From CBDHDJ01 sp965261645 (GTDB lineage Bacteria; Pseudomonadota; Alphaproteobacteria; SHVV01), in contig CBDHDJ010000004.1 in NCBI GenBank assembly GCA_965261645.1, positions 1,674,001-1,738,000 of the forward strand: a DNA stretch of 64,000 nt, read 5' to 3'. Below the pieces are notes generated by a model. That model was not told where the DNA came from. It made no database searches and was given only the letters and a program-made list of their open reading frames with translations. Made by a program: the position numbers and the translations under genes. Below, one piece after another: positions 45,520 to 53,003 of this stretch (position 1 is its first letter; each line of letters begins with the position of its first letter).

Positions 45520-47379
45520 ATGACTGAAGAATCCCTCAACCCGCCGCAGGCACATCCGCGGGCCGCCGGTTCGGCTCCCGCGAAGCCGCGTTTCGAGACC
45601 AAGATCACGCGCGGTCTGGTGATCGGGTTCGGCGGTCTCGTGCTGCTGGCCGTGGCGAGCGTGCTTGGTCTCGGGTTGTGGAGCGCGACGGAAAATATAT
45701 TCGATCTCCTGCGCGAACAGTCGGAAGCGACGATCGAGATCATGCTGGCGAGTGTGGCGCAGCATCTCGAGCCGGCCGAGGCGCAGCTCGTCCATCTCGG
45801 CGCGCAACTCGAGAGCGGCGCGATCGACGCCACCGACGACGACGATATTGGCAAGTATCTTTCCGGGGCGTTGGCCACCACGCCCCACGTCCGCTCGGTC
45901 GTCTTCATCCATGCCGATGCCCGCATGGTGGTCTCCCTGCGCCGCGACGACGGGGTCAATCTGCGAGTCATCGACGTGAGCCAGATGCCCGTGATCCGCG
46001 AGGGGCTCGAATCGGGGCGCGAGCGGACGGGCGTGTACTGGGCCGAGGTGATCCACCCGGAAACCTCGGAGTACACGCTTCTGAACGTGCGCCGCCCGGT
46101 GCGCAAGGACGGTGAGTATCTCGGCCTGCTCGCCGCGACGGTGCGGGTCGACCGCCTGTCGCATCTGCTCGATGAGGCGGCGAGTTCGTTTGGCGGCTTT
46201 GCGTTCGTTCTGTACGACGAGCGCTAGGTGCTGGCCCATCCGCGAATGGTCCGCGATTTCACCCTGTTCCAGGGCGAGAACCCTCTGCCGACGATCGCCG
46301 AGGTCGGCGATCCCGTCATCACGGCCTTCTACCAACCGAGCGAAGCCGTGGATTCGGAGGTGCAGTTCTTCGAGGAGGTCGGCGCTTACGGAATCGAGGT
46401 GGCGGGCGAGGATAATGTGCTGTTGTCGCGCTCGGTCGAGCGCTTCGGTGACGAACCGTGGATCGTCGGGGTTTATTTTCCCGCCGGCCATGTCGAGGAC
46501 GAGTTCCGGCGCCTGCAATGGGCCGCGTATGCCGGCCTCATCGTTTTGGTCGTTGCGCTGATTGTCGCTTACGCGTTCGCCCGCTACCTGAGCGCGCCGA
46601 TTCGCCGCTTTGCCGATGCCGCGCACGACGTCCGGGATCTGTCACTCGGGCGCGTGCAGCAATTGCCGCAGAGCCTGTTCATCGAGATCAGCGAGGCGGC
46701 CCAGGCGTTCAACGCGATGGTCGTGGGCTTGCGCTGGTTCGAGACCTACGTGCCGCGCAACCTCGTGCACAAGCTGGTGCAACAGGGCGATGAAGCGGTC
46801 CGGGCCTCGGTCAGCCGGGAGGCGACAGTCATTTTCACCGATATCTTCGCCTTCACCAGGCGGTCCGAGACGATGACGGCGCCGGAGACGGCGGCCTTCC
46901 TCAACGAGCATTTCGCCCTCCTCAGCCGCTGCATCGAGGACGAAGGCGGCACCATCGACAAGTTCATCGGCGATGCGATCATGGCGTTCTGGGGCGCGCC
47001 CGACGCGCAACCCGATCATGCGGCGCGGGCGTGCCGTGCGGCGCTGGCCATTCGCGGCGCGATGCGCGCAAGCAATGCAGAACGAAAGACGGCCGGGAAC
47101 GAGCCGGTGCGCCTCCGCATCGGCCTCCACAGCGGTGAGGTGGTCGTCGGCAATATCGGCGCGCCGGGCCGCATCAACTACACGATCGTCGGCGATACCG
47201 TGAACATCGCCAATCGTCTCGAGCAGCTCGGCAAGGAGATCGGCGGCGGCGACGAGGACGTGATCATTCTCCTCAGCGGAGCGACGGCCGAGGCCGCTGG
47301 CGATGCGGCCGCGGCCGTGCCCGCGGGCACCCATGCGATCCGCGGCCGCACGGGCGATATCGAGGTCTTCAAGCTTTAG
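45520..47379 (+). pseudogene. Membrane adenylate/guanylate cyclase (class III) gene with in-frame TAG
   Basis: The first 235 codons from ATG 45520 give a cytoplasmic N-terminus, a membrane helix (about 30-50) and a periplasmic sensor domain, ending at TAG 46225-46227. The same frame goes on (VLAHPRMVRDFTLFQGENPL) through the rest of the sensor, a second membrane helix (LIVLVVALIVAYAFARYLSA), HAMP and a class III cyclase domain with ATVIFTDIFAFTRRSE and KFIGDAIMAFWGAP, ending at 47379. CAG to TAG would explain the stop. A GTG directly after the TAG could restart translation, but that product would lack the first membrane helix. Full-length product would be about 619 aa. Confidence 0.82.
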
Positions 47380-47383
47380 GGCC

Positions 47384-48100
47384 GTGAGCGAGAATCCTCC
47401 CACTTTCGCCGCGGTCACGGCGTCGGTCGCGGCCGTGGGGCTGACGGTGCGGGGCGGCTTTCACCCCACGCCCGAGGACCGCGTGCCGGAGGGGGAGGAC
47501 GGCGCCCCGTGCCGGACGCTCGTTCTTGCCGGCAATGTTGGACCCGCGATGTGGACCGCCTTCGACCGGGCCCGGCAGGCGGAGCCGGATCTTCGCAATG
47601 CCGCCGCGCCGCTGGAGAGGTGGGCGAGGGGCGTGATCGGCGAGCTCGCCGCGCGCCTCGGGGCGCGGCCTCTCTATCCCTTCGGCGGGCCGCCCTACCA
47701 GCCGTTCCAGCGCTGGGCGCAACGGGCCGAGGCGGTCTTCCTCTCGCCGATCGGCATCCTCATCCACCCCGACTATGGCCTGTGGCACGCCTATCGCGGG
47801 GCGCTCGCCTTCGCCGAGCCCATCGAGCTGCCCCTGCCCGATGGGCGCCCGAGCCCGTGCGAGAGCTGCGCGGACAAACCGTGCCTTTCGACCTGCCCGG
47901 TCGCCGCCCTCACGCCGGGACAGTACGATGTGCCGGCCTGCCTCGCTCACATTACGGCCGAGCCCGGCGCCGAATGCCGCACCGGGAGCTGCCTCGCGCG
48001 GCGCGCCTGCCCCATCGGCCGCGACTACACCTACGCCCCCGACCAGGCCGCCTTCCACATGGCGGCCTTCATCCGGTCTCAATCGGAGCGGGAGGAGTAG
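47384..48100 (+). CDS. 4Fe-4S ferredoxin-type protein (QueG-like C-terminal region)
   Basis: The 238-aa protein starts at GTG 47384 (VSENPPTFAAVTASVAAVGL), 4 bp after the cyclase stop. Its Cys motifs are CESCADKPCLSTCP and, further on, CRTGSCLARRACPIG, which resemble a dicluster ferredoxin site as in QueG-like proteins, but the cobalamin-binding and catalytic domain of epoxyqueuosine reductase is not evident. Possibly a redox partner. Close spacing suggests co-transcription with the cyclase gene. Confidence 0.78.
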   Translation: MSENPPTFAAVTASVAAVGLTVRGGFHPTPEDRVPEGEDGAPCRTLVLAGNVGPAMWTAFDRARQAEPDLRNAAAPLERWARGVIGELAARLGARPLYPFGGPPYQPFQRWAQRAEAVFLSPIGILIHPDYGLWHAYRGALAFAEPIELPLPDGRPSPCESCADKPCLSTCPVAALTPGQYDVPACLAHITAEPGAECRTGSCLARRACPIGRDYTYAPDQAAFHMAAFIRSQSEREE

Positions 48101-48180
48101 TGCGCCGCGGCTTAAGTATCGCTTGTGGGCACGCGCATGGCTGACGGGGATTCGCCACTAGCAGGCTGCTGAAAAAGTCA

Positions 48181-48342
48181 TCATTGCCGGGCCTTGAACT
48201 CGGATTCATCGCCGAAATGAAATGAGATTTCGTGTCTTAGGGTGAAACCGTCTTCAATCTCGACCGATCCGATGCCCTGGGCTTCATCCAGTTCGATGAT
48301 CTGCCACTTTGCGGTCAGCGGCGTGCCGGCATCGCCCGTCAT
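48181..48342 (-). CDS. 53-aa ORF inside the IS element, translationally coupled to the transposase
   Basis: ATG at 48340-48342 overlaps the transposase TGA as ATGA. The ORF reads MTGDAGTPLTAKWQIIELDE then AQGIGSVEIEDGFTLRHEIS, FHFGDESEFKARQ, and ends at TGA 48181-48183, two bases inside the end of the left inverted repeat region. It is acidic, has alternating hydrophobic residues like a small beta-barrel or SH3-type domain, and contains no Cys. It is too short for most ORF callers. I do not recognise a family. Confidence 0.6.
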   Translation of the reverse strand: MTGDAGTPLTAKWQIIELDEAQGIGSVEIEDGFTLRHEISFHFGDESEFKARQ

Positions 48343-49475
48343 GTTGGCGCCTCCGCCAGCAGTCTGGGTAGTCGGACGAGGTTGTAGGCGGCCAAGGCCA
48401 GGGTGAACGAAGCGTCGACCCGGTGGCGGCCCCGGAATTTGGTCTTGCTCAATCCCGCGCTCGTCTTGACCCAGCCGAAGACCTCCTCGATGCGCTTACG
48501 GCAACGTTGGCTGACGCCGTAACCGGGATGGCGCGTCGTGCGCCCGTCTATCTTGGTCTTGCGCCGCTTGCCGGTCTTGGTGACGTGGTCCTGGACGGCG
48601 ATATGGGGGGTCACCTTGCGGTGCCGCAGTTCCTCGACAAAATCCGCGACGTCAAAACCCTTGTCCCCGCCCACCGTGATCCGACGCGGGCCGCCTCTAC
48701 TCTCCACCGGGCGATGCCTGTCGATCAGATCAAGGGCGGCTTCGCGTTCCGCCGTGCCCGACGCAATGGTCACGCCGCCGCCGACTGCCAGACCATGGCG
48801 GTTCTCCGTCAGCGCATGGCCCATGTAACACAGCTTGCTTTCCCGGCCATTACCCTTGCGATAAAGCCGGGCGTCCGGATCAGTGGTGCTTGCATGGGTC
48901 GCGTTCGAGCGTTTCTCGCCATGAAAATCCCGCTCGGCGTTGCGCCCCGATCCCCCGTCGCCATCGTCCTCACCTTTGGGACGAAAGCTCTTCATCGACG
49001 CCCAGGCCTCGATCAATGTTCCGTCTACCGAAAAATGATCCCGGCTCAATAGTCCCCGTACCTTGTGGTGCTGGATAACCCCCGCAAGCAGCTGCGCCGA
49101 AACCTCCGCCTCCAGAAGACGGTCCCGGTTGTGGCAGAACGCGCTGGCGTCCCACACGCCATCGTCCAGCCCAAGCCCCACAAACCAGCGAAACAGCATG
49201 TTGAAGTTTAGCTGCTCCATCAGCTGACGCTCCGAGCGGATCGAATAAAACACCTGCAACAGTAACGCTCGAAGAAGCTTCTCCGGCGGGATCGATGGGC
49301 GACCCATGTGGGAATAAAGCGTCTCGAACTCCGAAGATAGAGACCCCAATACGTCGTTCACGATCTCACGGATCAGACGCAGCGGATGATCATCCGGAAC
49401 ACGCTCTTCCAAGTCTACGTAGCTGAATAAATTGCCACTGCTTTTATCTCGACCCCGCATGCCATCCTCCATCAC
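48339..49475 (-). CDS. IS5/IS1182-type DDE transposase
   Basis: The 378-aa protein starts MMEDGMRGRDKSSGNLFSYV and has the N-terminal DUF772-like region RPSIPPEKLLRALLLQVFYS, then FSVDGTLIEAWASMKSFRPK (first catalytic Asp), and the DDE core: VGGDKGFDVADFVEEL (second Asp) and CRKRIEEVFGWVKTSAGLSK (Glu). The frame is intact and the terminal repeats are perfect, so the element looks recently active. Its TGA overlaps the next small ORF (ATGA). Confidence 0.95.
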   Translation of the reverse strand: MMEDGMRGRDKSSGNLFSYVDLEERVPDDHPLRLIREIVNDVLGSLSSEFETLYSHMGRPSIPPEKLLRALLLQVFYSIRSERQLMEQLNFNMLFRWFVGLGLDDGVWDASAFCHNRDRLLEAEVSAQLLAGVIQHHKVRGLLSRDHFSVDGTLIEAWASMKSFRPKGEDDGDGGSGRNAERDFHGEKRSNATHASTTDPDARLYRKGNGRESKLCYMGHALTENRHGLAVGGGVTIASGTAEREAALDLIDRHRPVESRGGPRRITVGGDKGFDVADFVEELRHRKVTPHIAVQDHVTKTGKRRKTKIDGRTTRHPGYGVSQRCRKRIEEVFGWVKTSAGLSKTKFRGRHRVDASFTLALAAYNLVRLPRLLAEAPT

Positions 49476-49629
49476 CCGAAGGAATCACAGAATCATGTCA
49501 CAACTGCAAATGCGAGGACTTTTTCAGCAGCCTGCTAGAGCATTTTCTGAGCTGACGGATTCTTTTTGGGATTCCCATGGGATCGAATTTCTGATTCAAG
49601 ATGTGGGCTGGTGGAGGAGGCCAGCCTGC

Positions 49630-50010
49630 ATGACGAAACCTCTTTCCAATGATCTTCGAGAACGGCTTGTATCGGCGGTTGACAGCGGCCTGTCGCGGCG
49701 CTCGGCGGCGCGCCGCTTCGGGGTTGCGGCCTCGACGGCGATCAAATGGGTGAATCGGTGGCGGCGGACGGGCGATGTCGGGCCTAGGCCGCAAGGCGGT
49801 GACCACCGCTCGCACCGGATTGAGGCCCATGCCGAGGAAATCCTGGCGCTGGTTGACGAGACGCCGGACATCACCTTGGGCGAGATCGCGGCACACCTGG
49901 ACGCGGGGCATGGCTTGACGGTGGCCCAAAGCACGGTCTGGCGGCTGCTCGACCGGCACGGCATGACGTTCAAAAAAAACCGCGCACGCCTGCGAGCAAC
50001 AGCGAGCTGA
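49630..50010 (+). CDS. IS630 transposase, first frame (helix-turn-helix part)
   Basis: The 126-aa ORF (MTKPLSNDLRERLVSAVDSG, SRRSAARRFGVAASTAIKWV) is the N-terminal HTH DNA-binding part plus linker (STVWRLLDRHGMTFKKNRAR). At an A8 run (49972-49979) the reading must shift by +1 (or -2) to join the catalytic frame, as in IS630 elements that make a fusion transposase. Without the shift it ends at TGA 50008-50010. Confidence 0.88.
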   Translation: MTKPLSNDLRERLVSAVDSGLSRRSAARRFGVAASTAIKWVNRWRRTGDVGPRPQGGDHRSHRIEAHAEEILALVDETPDITLGEIAAHLDAGHGLTVAQSTVWRLLDRHGMTFKKNRARLRATAS

Positions 50011-50071
50011 CGTCCTGCGCCGCCGGCAGGCCTGGTTCGACGCCCAACCCGATCTGAAGCCCGAGCGGCTG

Positions 50072-50581
50072 GTGTTCATTGACGAGACCGGCGCTTCGAC
50101 CAAGATGGCCCGGCGTTACGGCCGGGCGCCACGGGGCGAGCGTTGCCAAGCACCGGTGCCTCATGGGCACTGGAAGACGACGACCTTCGTTGGCGCGCTC
50201 CGCCTTGAAGGCATGACCGCGCCCATGGTGCTCGACGGTGCCATGCATGGTGCCGCCTTCCTCGCTTATGTGGAGCAGGTCTTGGTCCCGACGCTCAAAC
50301 CCGGCGATATCGTGGTGATGGATAACTTACCCGCCCACAAACCCATCGCCGTGCGCACGGCCATCGAAGTCGCCGCGGCAGAGTTGCGCTCCCTGCCGCC
50401 CTACAGCCCTGACTTTAACCCCATTGAAATGGCCCTCTCCAAGCTCAAGGCTTTCCTCAAAAAGACCGCCGCCCGAACCGTCGATGACCTCTGGGACGCC
50501 ATCGCCCAAGGCATCGACACCTTCACACTAACGGAATGCGAAAACTACTTCGCTGCTGCCGGCTATGACCGCAAATTATAG
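50072..50581 (+). CDS. IS630 transposase, second frame (DDE catalytic part)
   Basis: The frame is open from the A8 run and reads through RADVLRRRQAWFDAQPDLKP. The catalytic domain has the DDE triad: LVFIDETGASTKMARRYGRA, VMDNLPAHKPIAVRTAIE and SPDFNPIEMALSKLKAFLKK. A GTG at 50072 is only a formal start; expression is expected as a frameshift fusion with the first frame. Confidence 0.88.
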   Translation: MFIDETGASTKMARRYGRAPRGERCQAPVPHGHWKTTTFVGALRLEGMTAPMVLDGAMHGAAFLAYVEQVLVPTLKPGDIVVMDNLPAHKPIAVRTAIEVAAAELRSLPPYSPDFNPIEMALSKLKAFLKKTAARTVDDLWDAIAQGIDTFTLTECENYFAAAGYDRKL

Positions 50582-50734
50582 GAAAACGCTCTAGTCCATG
50601 ATTGAAGTAGGGCGCCTGGAGGGCCGTAACCCCCTCGCGTAGCCGAAACCGTACAGGTAATACGAAATGCCTCAGGCGCTGTTGCCAATTTACGCCGTGG
50701 CGTTCGGTGTTTCAAGTGAAGAGGGAGGGCGCAG

Positions 50735-50989
50735 GTGATCGTGGCGGCGGCGATACGGCTCGACGGACAGGTTTGGGCGCTCCCGGCGCCCGCTCGGCAC
50801 CACGACGTGATTCGCCGCATGGTCTCCTCCGGGGCTCGCGCCCGCATACCGGCCGGCGCCGAACAGGGGTTCATCGATTCCGGCCTGGGCTTCGTCTCAC
50901 GCGAGCAAGCGCGCGAGATCGCGATCCGCGAAGGCCAGGTCACGCACCCCGCGCACCCGCGCCAACTGTTCAGCGAAGACCACTGGTAG
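50735..50989 (+). CDS. Small conserved hypothetical protein
   Basis: The 84-aa ORF starts at GTG 50735 after GAGGGAGGGC and reads through AAIRLDGQVWALPAPARHHD to GQVTHPAHPRQLFSEDHW. Proteins of this general pattern (a DGxVWALPAPARHHHVI start and LFSEDxW end) are common next to phage or integrated elements, but I cannot assign a function. It follows the insertion sequences by about 140 bp. Confidence 0.65.
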   Translation: MIVAAAIRLDGQVWALPAPARHHDVIRRMVSSGARARIPAGAEQGFIDSGLGFVSREQAREIAIREGQVTHPAHPRQLFSEDHW

Positions 50990-51346
50990 CGGCCCGTTTT
51001 CAGGGCTGATTCGGACCCTTCGAAACGGGCCGATTTCCGCAGCGATTCAGGCCATTTGAAACGGCCGGAAAATCATCTTTTCCAGGCCATTTACGCCCCG
51101 TGAACGGCCGATTCGCAAAGACTTTTGGTTTTCGGTCACCTGAGGGTCGCGGCGCCGCAAACCGTTGATGACCCTGGTCTCATCCGGCCACTTCCGGCCT
51201 CTTCCGGATTCACAAAGACTTTCGTTCGCGCACACACGCTGAGGGCCATCACAAAGTAGAAGCCGGGCGCGAGGCCCGGCTTCATCAAACGCAAACTTTG
51301 GTGAGTCGGCCGCCGCGCCATCGTCAGGCCGGCGGGAAAGCCCTTG
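50990..51346. other. Gene-free 357-bp region with short direct repeats
   Basis: I see no gene. The stretch has near-repeats: CAGGCCATTT followed by an AACGGCCG element twice between 51045 and 51110, and ATTC[G/A]CAAAGACTTT at 51111-51125 and 51208-51222. It ends with the hairpin terminator of the small CNPC-repeat gene (51259-51283). The repeats could be regulatory or relics of mobile DNA. Confidence 0.5.
51259..51283 (-). terminator. Rho-independent-type hairpin after the small CNPC gene
   Basis: GAAGCCGGGC (51259-51268) and GCCCGGCTTC (51274-51283) form a perfect 10-bp stem with a 5-base loop. On the minus strand the hairpin is 64 bp downstream of the stop at 51347, followed by a modest T-containing stretch. 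Confidence 0.75.
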
Positions 51347-51622
51347 TCAGTCGGCGCCGCACGGGTTGCACGGATTGCAGGCGCCGCACGCACTGACCTC
51401 GCAGGGGTTGCAAGGGTTGCACGCGCTGGCCGCGCAGGGGTTGCACGGATTGCAGGCGCTGCACGCGCTGGCCGCGCAGGGATTACAGGCGCTACAGGCC
51501 GCGGCGGCCTGCATCAGACCTGCCTGCGATGCCGCGACGAGGCTGGTCGCCGCCACACCGGCGGTCATGATCAGCGGAATGACGGCAGTGGTCATCAGCA
51601 GCTTGGATTTGAATAGTCTCAT
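51347..51622 (-). CDS. Small exported CNPC-repeat protein
   Basis: The 91-aa protein begins MRLFKSKLLMTTAVIPLIMT with a signal-like hydrophobic segment (about 8-30), cleavage likely after an Ala-Ser-Gln region. Of the remaining ~55 residues, 14 are Cys arranged in 7 NPC triplets as CNPCNPC blocks spaced by AASA, EVSACGA and similar. Such density suggests a metal-binding or disulfide-rich periplasmic peptide; there is no other domain. The ATG at 51620-51622 has GGGAG upstream; the open extension to 51685 has no sense. It is followed by a terminator and preceded by the P460 fusion gene. I know of no named family. Confidence 0.78.
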   Translation of the reverse strand: MRLFKSKLLMTTAVIPLIMTAGVAATSLVAASQAGLMQAAAACSACNPCAASACSACNPCNPCAASACNPCNPCEVSACGACNPCNPCGAD

Positions 51623-51792
51623 GACATCTCCCTCGTGAATCTCGTTCAACCCTCTGAGCCCAGGGCAGGCGTGCCAGAGCGGCACGATCGCAGGCTCGGT
51701 AGGTGAAGCGTAGCATGAGTGCCCGCCGTCGGGGGGGGCACAATTCTGTGACCCGGTTCACTAAGCCGTGAGGGGTATCGCGGCAAAAAGAA

Positions 51793-51817
51793 ACCGGGCG
51801 CACAAGTGGCGCCCGGT
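51793..51817 (-). terminator. Intrinsic terminator after the P460/CNPC gene
   Basis: ACCGGGCGC (51793-51801) and GCGCCCGGT (51809-51817) form a 9-bp perfect stem with a 7-base loop. On the minus strand it is followed by TTTCTTTTT, the standard intrinsic terminator form, 24 bp past the stop at 51842. Confidence 0.88.
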
Positions 51818-51841
51818 CCTCGGAGAGTGAGTGGCGCGACG

Positions 51842-52786
51842 TTACTTCGCGGTCACGCGGAGCTCTTCGGGCAGGAAAAACAGATGATCGAAATCGGCCG
51901 CCGCGGCATGGCAATCGATACAGAACTGCATGCCGGCCGAGTTCTTGCCGTTGGTTTCGCCGAACAGGGAGCCGTCAGCCATGATCATCGTGTATTTCCA
52001 GTTCCCGCTCTGCTCGTTGAAGCCGGACGGCATCTTCTCCATCAGGAACAACGGCCCGACGCCGACCTTGCCATTCCCCGCTGCGGCGAAGCTGTCCTTC
52101 GCCAATGTAGCGCCGATGGGCATCTGCCCCGCGTCCTCGAAGTTGCTATAGCTGCGCCCCGTTTCGTTGGCGTAGTTCTGGACGTAACGGGCGCCGTGGG
52201 TGGCCGATTGGTAGGGGCTGATGCTGTAACGCCGCCACGTCATGTAGATCTTGGCCGTGGGGTGGCCCGACTTGGCGTACGACGCGAGCATTTTGGGAAC
52301 GAGACAGTCATAGACCGCCACCGACTCGGCCTGCGTCAGCTCCGCCGCCGCCGCGCCGCCGCAGGGATTACACGGGTTGCAGGCCGCCGCCGCGCAGGGG
52401 TTGCACGGGTTGCAGGCCGCCGCCGCGCACGGATTGCACGGATTGCAGGCGCTGGCCGCGCACGGGTTGCATGGATTGCACGGATTGCAAAGCGACGCCG
52501 TCATGAGCCGCGGGACCGCACATTTGTTGCTCGCCGCCGCGGCGCCGCCCGCGCAGGGATTGCACGGGTTGCATGGATTGCAGGCCGCCGCTGCACAAGG
52601 ATTGCACGGATTGCATGCGCTCGCGGCGCACGGGTTACACGGGTTGCAGGCGCCGCACGCGCTGGCGGCCTGCGCGGGCGCAGGATTCACCTCTGCCATC
52701 AGGGCAACGCCACCGACGCCGATGCCAGCGACAAGGACCGCGGGCAGGATCGTCGTCGACAGCAGCTTTTCGTTCCATCGTTTCAT
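51842..52786 (-). CDS. CNPC-repeat / cytochrome P460 fusion protein, exported
   Basis: The 314-aa protein starts at ATG 52784-52786 (MKRWNEKLLSTTILPAVLVA) with a signal sequence ending in AQA. Residues about 38-150 are two blocks of CNPC repeats: 25 Cys with 16 NPC triplets, split by a short spacer (NKCAVPRLMTASLC). The C-terminal ~165 residues are a cytochrome P460 domain: YMTWRRYSISPYQSATHG, YVQNYANETGRSYSNFEDA, and the c-type haem motif CIDCH followed by AAADFDHLFFLP. P460 cytochromes oxidise hydroxylamine or related N compounds or act in detoxification. I know no other protein with this repeat attached. Codon usage is consistent with neighbours, so the repeat is not a simple foreign insertion. 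Confidence 0.83.
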   Translation of the reverse strand: MKRWNEKLLSTTILPAVLVAGIGVGGVALMAEVNPAPAQAASACGACNPCNPCAASACNPCNPCAAAACNPCNPCNPCAGGAAAASNKCAVPRLMTASLCNPCNPCNPCAASACNPCNPCAAAACNPCNPCAAAACNPCNPCGGAAAAELTQAESVAVYDCLVPKMLASYAKSGHPTAKIYMTWRRYSISPYQSATHGARYVQNYANETGRSYSNFEDAGQMPIGATLAKDSFAAAGNGKVGVGPLFLMEKMPSGFNEQSGNWKYTMIMADGSLFGETNGKNSAGMQFCIDCHAAAADFDHLFFLPEELRVTAK

Positions 52787-53003
52787 CGTCGGTCGTCTCC
52801 TCCTGGCAGCAGGTTGCTTCCTGTTGGCGGTTTCACACCGCTCCCAGTTCGTCTTTGTACCATCGGTGACGGGACCAAGCCACCCCGCGAAGGGGTGAGC
52901 GCCGCCTTCAGTGCGAAATGAGCGTAAGGCACGACGTGAAGTGCCCGAAATCACACTTGCGTGAGGCGCGTACCGGCCCGGACCAAGCGAAATTTTCACG
53001 TCT

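Larger units (their letters stand above)
48162..49534. mobile_element. IS5/IS1182-like insertion sequence, 1373 bp
   Basis: Perfect 18-bp terminal inverted repeats CAGGCTGCTGAAAAAGTC (48162-48179) and GACTTTTTCAGCAGCCTG (49517-49534) bound a transposase gene. CTAG lies directly outside both ends (48158-48161 and 49535-49538), fitting a 4-bp target duplication of the IS5 type. The element carries the transposase and a coupled 53-codon ORF, both on the minus strand. Confidence 0.92.
49538..50591. mobile_element. IS630-like insertion sequence
   Basis: The ends GAGCATTTTC (49538-49547) and GAAAACGCTC (50582-50591) are near-perfect inverted repeats and are flanked by TA (49536-49537 and 50592-50593), the IS630/Tc1 target. 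The left TA is inside the right CTAG of the IS5-like element, so it inserted at the same site. It holds two overlapping-frame transposase ORFs. Confidence 0.88.

Noticed and set aside
28471..47379. Reassignment of TAG to Gln, suggested by two CAG-to-TAG internal stops.
   Set aside because: TAG is used as a normal stop for many intact genes here (for example rpmH, recR, pheA), and ggt is broken by TAA.
48158..50593. Composite transposon made of the two insertion sequences.
   Set aside because: They belong to different families, have different ends, and carry no cargo between them.
52360..52650. CRISPR-like array of GGGTTGCA repeats.
   Set aside because: The repeats are in frame inside a coding region, encode NPC triplets, and have no unique spacers of constant length.
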